Origin: CAMCXT01 sp040403315
Lineage (GTDB): Bacteria > Bacteroidota > Bacteroidia > M30B66
Length of the DNA: 64,000 nt
NCBI GenBank assembly: GCA_040403315.1
Contig: JBBAKX010000004.1
Span: 248,001 to 312,000, forward strand
Direction: 5' to 3'
This document shows positions 53,992 to 63,460 of this stretch, piece by piece. A program made the position numbers and the translations under genes. Below the pieces are notes generated by a model. It had not been told where the DNA came from, did not search any database, and saw only the letters and a list, made by a program, of their open reading frames with translations. Position 1 is the first letter of the stretch. Every line of letters starts with the position of its first letter.

Positions 53992-54021
53992 TTGAAGGTC
54001 AATCAGAGTATTGCATTTTTG
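53992..54021 (+). promoter_or_regulatory. Probable promoter of the first paired T9SS gene
   Basis: TTG at 53992-53994, 19 nt, then CATTTTTG at 54014-54021 (one mismatch to TAnnTTTG). The leader would be about 16 nt to the ATG at 54044. Confidence 0.5.
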
Positions 54022-54043
54022 TAGAGTCAAAAAATCAAGAGCA

Positions 54044-57000
54044 ATGAAAAAGATCTTTTTACTAATCAGTTTACTTGTGTGTGCATTGGGGATGCAGGCA
54101 CAAGTGAGTCCCAACGATCTGTTGATTGTTGGATATGTGAATTCAAGTTCAAATCCACCAACAGCAGTGCCGAATTGGCCTGTGTATTATTCGCCAAATG
54201 ATGGAGTAACGTTTAATCAGGTACTCACAGACGCTTCAGGATTTTACAGCTTCAACATCACGAATGGCAGTCAAATTGGACCCAACTTTGATTTTATTGT
54301 TTACACGCTTTCTTGCGACTTGTCGACTGTTTACGCAGATACCGTATCTAACAATCAGGGAACAGTTGATTCGGCATTTGTAAACTTCAGCATCAATTGC
54401 GGAGCAAGTCAAAACTGTGAGGCACCAATTTATTCTTTTGTAAGCGAGAGCGCGCAATTCCAGTTTTCTACTGTAGATGCACCAGGTTTAATCGCTGCTT
54501 ACAGTTGGACAATCAATGCAGTCGATCAAAACGGGCAATCAATAGGAACTGGTCAAACATCTACTGAGCCAACAATTTGGTATAACACTACCCCTTTTAT
54601 TACACCAGCTTATCTTTCAGTTTGCTTAACACTTACTTATGCTGATGGCTGTGTAGCGAGTTTTTGCGACAATTTTAATTACTGCAATGCGGGATTTACT
54701 TCAAACATTCTTTCGAACAATCAAATCTCATTCACGGCTTTGTCGCCGAATATTACTACCACAAATTTTAATTGGTCGGTGAATGGTGTAGCTTATCCTA
54801 ACAATGGAAGTTCATTAAACTTTCAAGGTCAACCAAATCAAGATTATTTAGTGTGTTTAGATGTGTTAAGTAATTTGGGATGTTTAGCTTCTTCCTGCGG
54901 CTCAATTAGTACTCCCGACACCAACTCAATAGGCTGCGATGCTGGTTTCGATTACATTGTTTTTGAAGATTTGCCTGGATTCGGAATAACTCTTCAGTTT
55001 ACTGCAAGCAACGATGATCCATTGGTCCTACATAGCTGGACATTCTCAGATGGCACCAATGCTGAAGGCGGTGTTGTCTTTAAAACTTTTTATAATGCAG
55101 GAAATATTAATGCATGCCATACTATAATTGATTTAAACGACAGTTGTTCAAATACTTATTGCCAGGTAATTGCCTTAAACGACACCTCTTCGTCTAGCTG
55201 CGATGCATTATTTACCTACCAGGTTGTCGACAATGTGGTAACGCTTATCCCAACGGGTGCTGTTGAAGGAACAGTTAATGCGCTTTGGTACATTGGACAA
55301 TCGGTTACTACCGAGCAATTTATCCCTAACGTTTATCTTCCAAACGGCGTGTATGATGTTTGTTTGTACATCTGGGATGGATCGGGTTGCCAGAATTATT
55401 CTTGTCAAACCATTTCCATCAACAACGATTCTACGTATAGCTACTGCGAAGCTTACTACAGCTATACTTCAATTGGAAATACCGTGAATTTTGAAAACTG
55501 GAGTTTCAGCGACGGAGATCCTAACACTGTAAATTACAGCTGGGATTTTGGCGACAATACAGTTTCCTTAGAGGCAAATCCAATTCATACTTATGCTGTT
55601 GAAGGATGGTATGTTGCAAGCCTTACCATCAACCAAGGAAGCTGCAGCAACACTTATTCGAATTATATATGGATTGGCAATTCGAACACTGATTGCAGTG
55701 CTTCATTCAACAACTACAGTTTATCATTTACAGCACCTTACGTTTACCAGTTTGCTTCTAATACAACAGGCTTTAGTCAAGATTACAACCACTATTGGTC
55801 GTTCTCCGACGGGCAAGTTTCTTATGAAGCAAATCCAATCATGGTCTTCCCTACTTCAGGAACTTACTCGGTTTGCCATTATGTTCAAAGCACCAATCCA
55901 CTTACAATATGCAGTGATTCTTTGTGCATGACTTTCGAAATTTATGGAGTTGATTCTTTGGGCTGTTCGGCTTTCTTTACTTACTCCAACGATGCTGCTC
56001 AACCAGGATACATGACCTTCGCGCCTTATGTAGCAGATAATTCTTACACTTATCAATGGCAAATTGGCGGACAGATCTTCACAGAATTGTATCCAAGTTA
56101 CTTGTTTACCACAAGTGGGTACAATGATGTATGCTTAACTATTTATGGTTCAAACGGTTGCTTCGACACCTATTGCACAAGCATTTACAATGGTGGCAAT
56201 AGTATTGGGTACACAAATATTTGGGGAACTGTTTTCGCTGGAGCAAATCCTGCTGATCTAGGAACTGCATACTTAGTATCTGCCGATTCAACGTCTGGCT
56301 CTATGCAAACACTCATGGAAGCTCCAATTGTAGGAGGCTCTTATTATTTCTCAAATGTTCCTGAAGGCACTTACTACATCCGTGCAGAATTGACTAATGG
56401 TTCATTCTATTACAACAATTATGTTCCAACTTATTTCGGATCACAATACTACTGGGAACTTGCTGAACCAATCAACCTTACCGCTGCATCTGTAAGCCCT
56501 TTTGGTTATACAATTGCGTTAATTTATGCAGGCAACAATGGTGGAATTGGTGGAATTGGTGGGATGGTGGATGAAGGTCCGATCCGTTTAATGTCGCCTG
56601 AAGCATCAGGTTTGGCAGAAGGTCCAGTTTCAGGCGCGAACGTAGTTGTAACAGATTTATATGGAAATCCTCAACGTTGGACCAAATCAAACTCCAATGG
56701 AGGATTCTCAATCGGAAATCTTGATTATGGAACGTATCGCCTCATGGCGGATGTGGCAGGAATTCCATGCGTACCTATCGAATTCACCATCGCTCCAGGC
56801 TTCGAAAACTTCGACATCATGTTGGTGCTTGGAGATGGCGTAACCAGTGTCGTGAATCCTATTGCATCTGAATTCATCACCGAAGTTTTCCCGAATCCAG
56901 CAAAAGATTTAGGAAGCATCCGATTGAATAAACTCAATGCAGGTGAAATCCAACTCGATATCATCAACCTCGCTGGACAAACCATTGTAAGTAAAAAAGA

Positions 57001-57130
57001 AAATGTGAGTGCCGGATTGCAAAACCTCGAACTGCCTGTTTCAGGACTAGCAAACGGATCTTATTTAGTAAACATCACCGATGCGGCGGGCAACCGAATT
57101 GGTGTGAAAAGGTTCAGTATTGCTCATTAA
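54044..57130 (+). CDS. T9SS-secreted PKD-domain protein (paralogue 1)
   Basis: 1028 aa from the ATG at 54044; a TTG 11 codons upstream is an extension without signal-like residues. A signal peptide (MKKIFLLISLLVCALGMQAQ) is followed by an Ig-like domain, several PKD modules (YSWDFGDNTVSLEANPIHTY is the clearest), a Cys-rich spacing, a C-terminal TTL-like domain (INLTAASVSPFGYTIALIY, GGIGGIGGMVDEGP), and a sorting domain (EVFPNPAKDLGSI to KRFSIAH). Surface or extracellular; the role is unknown. It has its own terminator at 57222-57267. Confidence 0.87.
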   Translation: MKKIFLLISLLVCALGMQAQVSPNDLLIVGYVNSSSNPPTAVPNWPVYYSPNDGVTFNQVLTDASGFYSFNITNGSQIGPNFDFIVYTLSCDLSTVYADTVSNNQGTVDSAFVNFSINCGASQNCEAPIYSFVSESAQFQFSTVDAPGLIAAYSWTINAVDQNGQSIGTGQTSTEPTIWYNTTPFITPAYLSVCLTLTYADGCVASFCDNFNYCNAGFTSNILSNNQISFTALSPNITTTNFNWSVNGVAYPNNGSSLNFQGQPNQDYLVCLDVLSNLGCLASSCGSISTPDTNSIGCDAGFDYIVFEDLPGFGITLQFTASNDDPLVLHSWTFSDGTNAEGGVVFKTFYNAGNINACHTIIDLNDSCSNTYCQVIALNDTSSSSCDALFTYQVVDNVVTLIPTGAVEGTVNALWYIGQSVTTEQFIPNVYLPNGVYDVCLYIWDGSGCQNYSCQTISINNDSTYSYCEAYYSYTSIGNTVNFENWSFSDGDPNTVNYSWDFGDNTVSLEANPIHTYAVEGWYVASLTINQGSCSNTYSNYIWIGNSNTDCSASFNNYSLSFTAPYVYQFASNTTGFSQDYNHYWSFSDGQVSYEANPIMVFPTSGTYSVCHYVQSTNPLTICSDSLCMTFEIYGVDSLGCSAFFTYSNDAAQPGYMTFAPYVADNSYTYQWQIGGQIFTELYPSYLFTTSGYNDVCLTIYGSNGCFDTYCTSIYNGGNSIGYTNIWGTVFAGANPADLGTAYLVSADSTSGSMQTLMEAPIVGGSYYFSNVPEGTYYIRAELTNGSFYYNNYVPTYFGSQYYWELAEPINLTAASVSPFGYTIALIYAGNNGGIGGIGGMVDEGPIRLMSPEASGLAEGPVSGANVVVTDLYGNPQRWTKSNSNGGFSIGNLDYGTYRLMADVAGIPCVPIEFTIAPGFENFDIMLVLGDGVTSVVNPIASEFITEVFPNPAKDLGSIRLNKLNAGEIQLDIINLAGQTIVSKKENVSAGLQNLELPVSGLANGSYLVNITDAAGNRIGVKRFSIAH

Positions 57131-57221
57131 TTAGGAACGCTTAAGCCAACAAGTGTTCACAGTTTCCGGGGTTACTCTCTTCACGAAGGAATCTGAATTT
57201 TGGTTGGTACAATTGGGGAAA

Positions 57222-57267
57222 ACCCGGGGTCGGCTCCGTCAACAGGCTGACACCGGGTTCTTCTTTT
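57222..57267 (+). terminator. Strong terminator between the two paired T9SS genes
   Basis: AACCCGG (57222-57228) pairs with CCGGGTT (57254-57260), with a further GTC/GAC-type pairing inside. Several T follow. It makes the two paralogues separate units unless read through. Confidence 0.82.
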
Positions 57268-57352
57268 TAACCAATTGACCACCAACAATATCATTGTTAG
57301 AACAGTTGAAAATTCAGGGATTTTGCCCATATTTGTTGCACTAAAATAAACC

Positions 57353-59128
57353 ATGAAAAAACTATTACTCTCTTTATTCGTTGCGCTATTGACTACCCTA
57401 CAAGTCATCGCGTCTAATGACCTACTGATTACTGGACAAATTACTTCCATCACAAATGGAGTAAGCACAGCCGTAGATGGACAAATATTAAATTTCACTT
57501 ACACAGGAACCTCTGGCACAGAAACCTGGTCGGCTACTACAGGCATCAATGGTTTCTACGAAATTTCATTGGTTGGCATGAGTGTAACAGGCCCAAATCG
57601 CTTGGTGATTGTTTCTACTCCAGGTTGCAATGGTGCTCTATTGATGGATACCGTTAGCAACAACCAAGGCACTGTCGACCAGGCGGTAGTGAACTTTGTA
57701 TCATGCGAAACCGTTTCGAACAACTGTGAAGCATTTTTCAGTTATTCAATTGCAGCAACCAACGATCAAATTGTAGTTTTTGAAAATGAAAGCTTTGGTG
57801 CCGCATTGAGTTCAGTTTGGAGCATCAATGGAGTGAATTTCTCTGAAGACGAAAGCCCTGAATACCTTTTCGCGCCGGGAACTTATGAAGTTTGCTTGCA
57901 TGTGGTTTCTGGAACAATGGATCCTATCGGTTGCGAAGACACTTATTGCACGGCCATCGTAATTGAAGGAGAACCTGCTGGATGCGAGGCTTCATTCAAC
58001 ACAAACGTTTCTCAAGCCAATCCGTTACGCATGTTATATTTCAACACAAGCTCAACAAGTGCTTCTGGAACAACCACATACACGTGGGATCTTGGTGATG
58101 GTTCAACAGCAAACACCAACAATGTTGAGCATACATATTCCGAAGCGGGCTACTATACTGTTTGCTTGATCATGCAAAGCGATCTTTGCAGCGATACAAT
58201 CTGCCAAGAAGTTCTTGTTCCAGGTCAAACCACAGAAGGATTCCTTGTAGCTGGTTCAATCATTATAAATGGAATGGCGGCAGACGATGCCAAAGTGAAA
58301 TTGTACTCAGTAGATGCAACATCGGGCGCTACAGAACTTTATGTGCAAACGGAAGTGGATTCTTTGGGTGGATATGCCTTTTTGAATGTTCCTGCCGGTG
58401 CTTACTACATCAAAGCCAATTTAACCGAATTCTCTAGCTACTTCAGCCAGTTTGCTCCAACCTATTATGGCAATGTATTGTATTGGGAAAACGCCACATT
58501 GGTTGAAGTTGCATCCAACCAAAACAACTACAACATTGCCATGTTAGCCGCAGAAAACAACGGTGGCCCAGGAACAGTTGATGGAAATATTGACGAAGGT
58601 CCGGGACGATTAATGAATCCTGAATTGTTTTCTATAGCTACTGGTCCAGCTGCCAATGTGCATGTTTTGGTGACTAACCTTGCCGGAGATGCTCAACGTT
58701 GGACGAACTCCGACGCCAACGGAAACTTCACAATCAACAGCCTTGATTACGGTGATTATTTGCTTTTTGCTGATGTAGCAGGAATTGTTTCAATCCCGAT
58801 GGCATTTACAATTTCGCCTGAAACACCAAATGCAACAGTGATGTTTGTTTTGGGTGATTTAATTACTTCAGTTTCTTCAAATAAAAGCGAAGAGATTATC
58901 ATCTTTCCAAATCCTGCGATCAACATGGTTCAGGTTTTCTCAACACAAAGTGATGTGCAGAAATTGAAATTGATCAATATTGCAGGAAGTCTAGTGTTTG
59001 AGCAAACAATTTCAGGAAAACAAAGCCAATTGGACGTTTCATCGCTTGCCGCAGGAACTTACTTTTTGGTAGTAGAAAATTTTCAAGGATCACGTATTTC
59101 GACCAAACTTTTGAACGTTACTAAGTAA
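57353..59128 (+). CDS. T9SS-secreted PKD-domain protein (paralogue 2)
   Basis: 591 aa. A signal peptide (MKKLLLSLFVALLTTLQVIAS) is followed by an Ig-like first domain like that of the neighbour (DLLITGQITSITNG versus DLLIVGYVNSSSN), one to two PKD modules (YTWDLGDGSTANTNNVEHTYSEAGYYTVCLI), and the same C-terminal domain (DEGPGRLMNPELF, NAQRWTNSDANGNFTINSLDYGDYLLFADVAGI) and sorting domain (EIIIFPNPAINMVQVF to STKLLNVTK). It is about half as long as the upstream copy because it has fewer PKD modules. It arose by duplication. Its terminator follows at 59147. Confidence 0.88.
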   Translation: MKKLLLSLFVALLTTLQVIASNDLLITGQITSITNGVSTAVDGQILNFTYTGTSGTETWSATTGINGFYEISLVGMSVTGPNRLVIVSTPGCNGALLMDTVSNNQGTVDQAVVNFVSCETVSNNCEAFFSYSIAATNDQIVVFENESFGAALSSVWSINGVNFSEDESPEYLFAPGTYEVCLHVVSGTMDPIGCEDTYCTAIVIEGEPAGCEASFNTNVSQANPLRMLYFNTSSTSASGTTTYTWDLGDGSTANTNNVEHTYSEAGYYTVCLIMQSDLCSDTICQEVLVPGQTTEGFLVAGSIIINGMAADDAKVKLYSVDATSGATELYVQTEVDSLGGYAFLNVPAGAYYIKANLTEFSSYFSQFAPTYYGNVLYWENATLVEVASNQNNYNIAMLAAENNGGPGTVDGNIDEGPGRLMNPELFSIATGPAANVHVLVTNLAGDAQRWTNSDANGNFTINSLDYGDYLLFADVAGIVSIPMAFTISPETPNATVMFVLGDLITSVSSNKSEEIIIFPNPAINMVQVFSTQSDVQKLKLINIAGSLVFEQTISGKQSQLDVSSLAAGTYFLVVENFQGSRISTKLLNVTK

Positions 59129-59146
59129 ATCGAGTTTGTATTGTTT

Positions 59147-59183
59147 ATCCCGGGTTGGAAGTGATTCTGATCCGGGATTTTTT
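59147..59183 (+). terminator. Terminator after the second T9SS gene
   Basis: ATCCCGG (59147-59153) pairs with CCGGGAT (59172-59178), followed by TTTTTT. Confidence 0.8.
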
Positions 59184-59225
59184 ATGATAGCAATGGATTA
59201 GTATTGAGTTTTTACCTTTGGCGCA

Positions 59226-60827
59226 ATGAAACCTATTCGACTTTTTGGTCTATCGTTATTATCGGGATCCCTATTGGCATTTTCTTGGCCTGCAATCGGT
59301 TTTTCTTATCTCATTTTTTTAGCTTGGATTCCCCTGTTGTTGCTCGCAGAGGCTTTCATGATAAGCCTTAAAAACTACGTAGCTCTTAAGGTTTACAGTT
59401 ATTCGTTCCTCACTTTTCTCATTTGGAACGTTGGAGCAACTTGGTGGATCGTGAATGCTTCGTTCGAAGGCGCATTGATGGCATTTTTAGCCAATTCGGC
59501 ATTGATGGCTGGAGTGTTTACCTTGGTTTTCAACCTCCGAAAACGATTTCAGATCAACCGTTCAATTTGGTTACTCCTACCCTTTTGGCTTGCAGGCGAA
59601 TACCTACACCATGATTGGGATTTAAGTTGGCCTTGGCTCACTTTAGGAAATGTATTCGCTGGCGATATTCAACTGATTCAATGGTACGAATTCACCGGAA
59701 CTGGCGGTGGTTCGTTGTGGATTTTAACCATCAATATCTTGTTTCTACAACTCTATCGAGCTTGGACACAAAAAGGAGCTCTAAAGCAAGGCGTTCGTAC
59801 GATCGCACTAGCGCTCATGTTGCCTGCGTTGATTTCATTGGCGATGTACTTTTCATGGGAAGCCAAAGGGAAGACTATTCAAGTAGCTGTTATTCAGCCC
59901 AATGTTGATCCCTACAACATGAAGTTTAACCAAGCAACTTTAGGAGATCAATTAGACAAAATGCTCCAGTTAGGCGCTTCGGTTTGCGATTCTTCCACAG
60001 CTTGGCTGATCGGCCCAGAAACAGCATTGGCGAGGTCTATTGATGAAAGTCAGCTTGAAGAAAGTGTTCGAATCCAAAAAATCAGAACCTTCCAAGCCAG
60101 CTACCCAAAACTGAACATGCTCATTGGAGCTGAAACGCATCGTGTTTACGAACCGGGCGAAAATTTTCCATCAACAGCAAGAAAATCCCCCGACGGGGAA
60201 ATTAGATACGATGTTTATAACACAGCATTGAACATCCAACGCCCTATAGCGATTTACCACAAATCGAAGCTCGTTCCAGGAGTTGAACAAATGCCTTTCC
60301 CATGGCTTTTCAAATACATTGAAGATTATGCGATAAACCTTGGAGGAAGTTCTGGAACACTCGGTAAACAAGACGAAAGAACAGTTTTCAGATCGAAAGA
60401 CAGAAGTTCAAACCCCGCTCCGGCAATTTGTTACGAATCGGTTTTTGGTGATTTCATGACAGAATATGTGCGTAATGGTGCCGATTTCATTGCCATTATC
60501 ACCAACGACGGCTGGTGGGGAAATACGCCTGGGCACAAACAGCACTTGATGTATGCTTCGCTGCGTGCTATCGAAAATCGCCGCGATATTGCACGATCTG
60601 CAAACACAGGTATCAGCTGTTTTGTAAACCAACGTGGTGAGATTCTTCAAGCACAACCCTACTGGCAAGAAGGCGCGATTAAAGGCAATGTACACCTCAA
60701 CACCGGCAAGACCTTGTTCACCATAACAGGCGATTTGATCGGAAAAACATCCGTTCTCATTGCCCTTCTGGTTTGGATTTGGGGAATTTTCAATCGTTTC
60801 AGACAGAGGAAACTGAAATCACTTTAA
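59226..60827 (+). CDS. lnt: Apolipoprotein N-acyltransferase
   Basis: Adds the third acyl chain to lipoproteins in the inner membrane. 533 aa: about eight transmembrane segments in the first ~215 residues, then a periplasmic nitrilase-type domain with catalytic Glu265 (GPETALARS), Lys346 (HKSKLVPG) and Cys402 (ICYESVFG). The WWG of NDGWWG is present. There is a -7-like TACCTTTG at 59213-59220, five bases before the ATG. Confidence 0.95.
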   Translation: MKPIRLFGLSLLSGSLLAFSWPAIGFSYLIFLAWIPLLLLAEAFMISLKNYVALKVYSYSFLTFLIWNVGATWWIVNASFEGALMAFLANSALMAGVFTLVFNLRKRFQINRSIWLLLPFWLAGEYLHHDWDLSWPWLTLGNVFAGDIQLIQWYEFTGTGGGSLWILTINILFLQLYRAWTQKGALKQGVRTIALALMLPALISLAMYFSWEAKGKTIQVAVIQPNVDPYNMKFNQATLGDQLDKMLQLGASVCDSSTAWLIGPETALARSIDESQLEESVRIQKIRTFQASYPKLNMLIGAETHRVYEPGENFPSTARKSPDGEIRYDVYNTALNIQRPIAIYHKSKLVPGVEQMPFPWLFKYIEDYAINLGGSSGTLGKQDERTVFRSKDRSSNPAPAICYESVFGDFMTEYVRNGADFIAIITNDGWWGNTPGHKQHLMYASLRAIENRRDIARSANTGISCFVNQRGEILQAQPYWQEGAIKGNVHLNTGKTLFTITGDLIGKTSVLIALLVWIWGIFNRFRQRKLKSL

Positions 60828-60920
60828 AATCAGTCGCACGTTGCACCCAAACAAGTCGCACGCATGGGCAAATCTTTACTGTAAAATCTGCTATCTTCAG
60901 CCCGATTTTAAAAACGCCCA

Positions 60921-62819
60921 ATGAAGAAATTTCTTTCCATCTCACTCTTGCTTTTTGTGCATGTTTTATCTGCTCAAAACCCACTCACCATTGATAAACT
61001 TTGGTCACTCGGCCGCGTAAGTCCTGTGGGAATTACAAAAGATGGGCAATCGGTGGTATACAAAGTAAGTCGCACCAATGTTAAAGCTGGGAAAAATGCT
61101 TCTGAGATTTTCATGGTTTCCCTCAAGGGTGGTGAAGCAGTGAAACTCGATTCGGTTGGAAGCCTCGTTGCTGATCGCATGATTAGCGCCGATGGGAAAT
61201 ATAAAATCGGACACCAAAGTGTGAAACTCGATACTGTTTTAGGTAAAGAAATATACCCAGAAGCGAGCAGCACTTCGGCTCAAGTGTACGACGATTTGCA
61301 CCATCGCCACTGGGATTCTTGGGAAGATGGAGAATACAACCACGTTTTCTTGTACAACTTATTGAATGATGCAGGCAAAGACTTGATGCCAAAAGAAAAA
61401 TACGATACGCCTACCATGCCGATGGGCGATGAGTCAGACTACACTTGGAGTGCTGATGGTAAAACCATTGTTTACGTGTGCAAGAAGAAATTCGGAACCG
61501 CATACGTGTTGAGCACAAACACCGATTTGTATTCATACGATGTTACATCTGGTTCAACAACCAACCTCACTCAAGGCATGATGGGTTACGATACCGATCC
61601 AGCTTTTTCTGCAAACAACGATTTGGCTTGGTTGAGTATGGCACGTGACGGTTTCGAAGCCGACAAAAACGACATTTACGTAAAAGGCAAAAATGGCATC
61701 ATGAATCTCACTGCAAAGTGGGATGGAACCGTGAAATCATTCCGTTGGTCGGCTGATGGAAAAAAGATCTACTTCATAGCTGCAGTTGGAGGCACCAACC
61801 AATTGTTGGAAGTTGATTATCCGGGATTAACGAAGAAAATGCCTGTAGTTTCTCCACTTGCCAGTGGGATGTTCGATTTGAATGATATCGTAGGTCAAGC
61901 CGGAGATCTTTTGGTTTTGTCGAGAACCGACATGAACCACGCCACAGAGCTCTTTACACTTAGCTTGAAAACTAAGGCATTGGTTCAACTGACAAAAGTG
62001 AACGATGAAGCTTACAAATCGGTGGCAACGAGCAAAATAGAAAAGCGCATGGTAACCACCACCGATGGAAAACAGATGTTGGTTTGGGTGGTTTATCCGC
62101 CCGATTTTGATCCAACCAAAAAATATCCAACATTGCTTTATTGTCAAGGTGGACCACAATCTTCGCTCACTCAGTTTTATTCATTCCGCTGGAATTTCCA
62201 ATTGATGGCAGCCAATGGATACATCGTTGTTGCACCAAACCGTCGCGGAATGCCCGGTCACGGTGTAGAATGGAACGAAGCGATTAGTAAAGATTGGGGC
62301 GGACAAGTAATGCGAGATTACCTCAGCGCCATCGACGATGTTTCGAAAGAATCTTATGTCGACAAATCAAGATTGGGCTGTATCGGCGCTAGTTATGGCG
62401 GATATTCGGTGTTCAATTTGGCAGGAATCCACAACAAACGCTTTAAGTCGTTTATTGCCCATGCAGGCGTGTTCGATTTGAGAAGTATGTACGGAACAAC
62501 CGAAGAAATCTTCTTCTGCAACTTCGATATGGGCGGTGCTTATTGGGAAAAAGACAATGCCGCAGCTCAGAAATCGTATAATGAATTCAATCCAATCGAT
62601 CGGGTTGGAAATTGGGACACGCCGATGTTGGTGATTCATGGAGGTTTAGATTATCGAGTTCCAGAATCGCAAAGTTTTCAGGCTTACACAGCACTTCAAT
62701 TGAGAGGCATCAAAAGTAGATTGTTGTATTTCCCAGATGAAAACCACTGGATTTTAAAACCACACAACGCCTTAGTTTGGCAAAAAGAATTTTACCGTTG
62801 GTTAAAAGAAACCTTGTAA
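60921..62819 (+). CDS. S9-family serine peptidase, prolyl-oligopeptidase/DPP type
   Basis: 632 aa. A signal peptide (MKKFLSISLLLFVHVLSAQ) precedes an N-terminal beta-propeller (~20-390, with WSADGKTIVYV and FRWSADGKKIYFI blades) and an alpha/beta-hydrolase domain. The triad is visible: Ser491 in GASYGGY, Asp577 in GGLDYRVP and His609 in ENHWILKPH. It is periplasmic or secreted and cleaves short peptides, probably as a dipeptidyl- or acylaminoacyl-type peptidase. The stop overlaps the next start by one base. Confidence 0.94.
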   Translation: MKKFLSISLLLFVHVLSAQNPLTIDKLWSLGRVSPVGITKDGQSVVYKVSRTNVKAGKNASEIFMVSLKGGEAVKLDSVGSLVADRMISADGKYKIGHQSVKLDTVLGKEIYPEASSTSAQVYDDLHHRHWDSWEDGEYNHVFLYNLLNDAGKDLMPKEKYDTPTMPMGDESDYTWSADGKTIVYVCKKKFGTAYVLSTNTDLYSYDVTSGSTTNLTQGMMGYDTDPAFSANNDLAWLSMARDGFEADKNDIYVKGKNGIMNLTAKWDGTVKSFRWSADGKKIYFIAAVGGTNQLLEVDYPGLTKKMPVVSPLASGMFDLNDIVGQAGDLLVLSRTDMNHATELFTLSLKTKALVQLTKVNDEAYKSVATSKIEKRMVTTTDGKQMLVWVVYPPDFDPTKKYPTLLYCQGGPQSSLTQFYSFRWNFQLMAANGYIVVAPNRRGMPGHGVEWNEAISKDWGGQVMRDYLSAIDDVSKESYVDKSRLGCIGASYGGYSVFNLAGIHNKRFKSFIAHAGVFDLRSMYGTTEEIFFCNFDMGGAYWEKDNAAAQKSYNEFNPIDRVGNWDTPMLVIHGGLDYRVPESQSFQAYTALQLRGIKSRLLYFPDENHWILKPHNALVWQKEFYRWLKETL

Positions 62820-63460
62820 TGAAAAACTTCCTGATTGCCTGCGGATTCGTTCTCACGTTTTCATGTGCTTTAGATGCACAAATCCTTGCTACAACTTCCG
62901 ATGGAGATTCCGTATTGCTAAAATCTGATGGCACTTGGGATTACCTCCGCGAGGCTGATCTTGCAGATGAGGTTTTGCCTGTAAATCCAGAAAAATTTTT
63001 AACGCCAAAAGCGAATAAAGAAAGCTACAAAGGCATTTCTAAAGGATATCAGGTTTGGTACAACGAGAAATCTTGGGAAAGAACAAATCCGAAAAACCTA
63101 AATCCACTGGCTGAAATTGCATTCAAATCGACCGAAATGGATGCTTATGGCATGTTGATTTATGAAGCTATGGAAGCCAGTTCGCTTACTCTAGCAGACG
63201 TAGCCATCATTCAAGCGAGAAAGGTAGCAACTGATATTCAGATTATTTCAAAGGAAATTCGCAATGTAAATGGATACGATGTGGTGGCCTTAGAAATGAC
63301 AGGCAAGTTGCAATCGATCGACATTTACTACATGAACTACTATTATTCAGGTCCTCAAGGATCGATTCAGTTCTTGTGTTTCACCACAACAAAATCATCC
63401 GAAGCCTTGAAGCCCAAGATGGAATCTTTGTTAAACGGGCTAACGATTTTAAAAGACTAA
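62819..63460 (+). CDS. Exported protein of unknown function
   Basis: 213 aa from the ATG at 62819 (the frame reaches 62777, inside the peptidase gene). A signal peptide (MKNFLIACGFVLTFSCALDAQ) is followed by an SH3-like opening, ATTSDGDSVLLKSDGTWDYL, that is frequent in Bacteroidota secreted proteins. The rest (~75-213) is an alpha+beta domain with no recognised family. It is translated after the S9 peptidase with a one-base overlap (TAATG), so it is probably an accessory or substrate-related protein. It converges with the last gene with a 4-nt overlap. Confidence 0.75.
   Translation: MKNFLIACGFVLTFSCALDAQILATTSDGDSVLLKSDGTWDYLREADLADEVLPVNPEKFLTPKANKESYKGISKGYQVWYNEKSWERTNPKNLNPLAEIAFKSTEMDAYGMLIYEAMEASSLTLADVAIIQARKVATDIQIISKEIRNVNGYDVVALEMTGKLQSIDIYYMNYYYSGPQGSIQFLCFTTTKSSEALKPKMESLLNGLTILKD

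Noticed and set aside
53860..54114. 84-aa minus-strand frame across the start of the first T9SS gene
   Set aside because: It overlaps the promoter and signal peptide of 54044 and has no family features.
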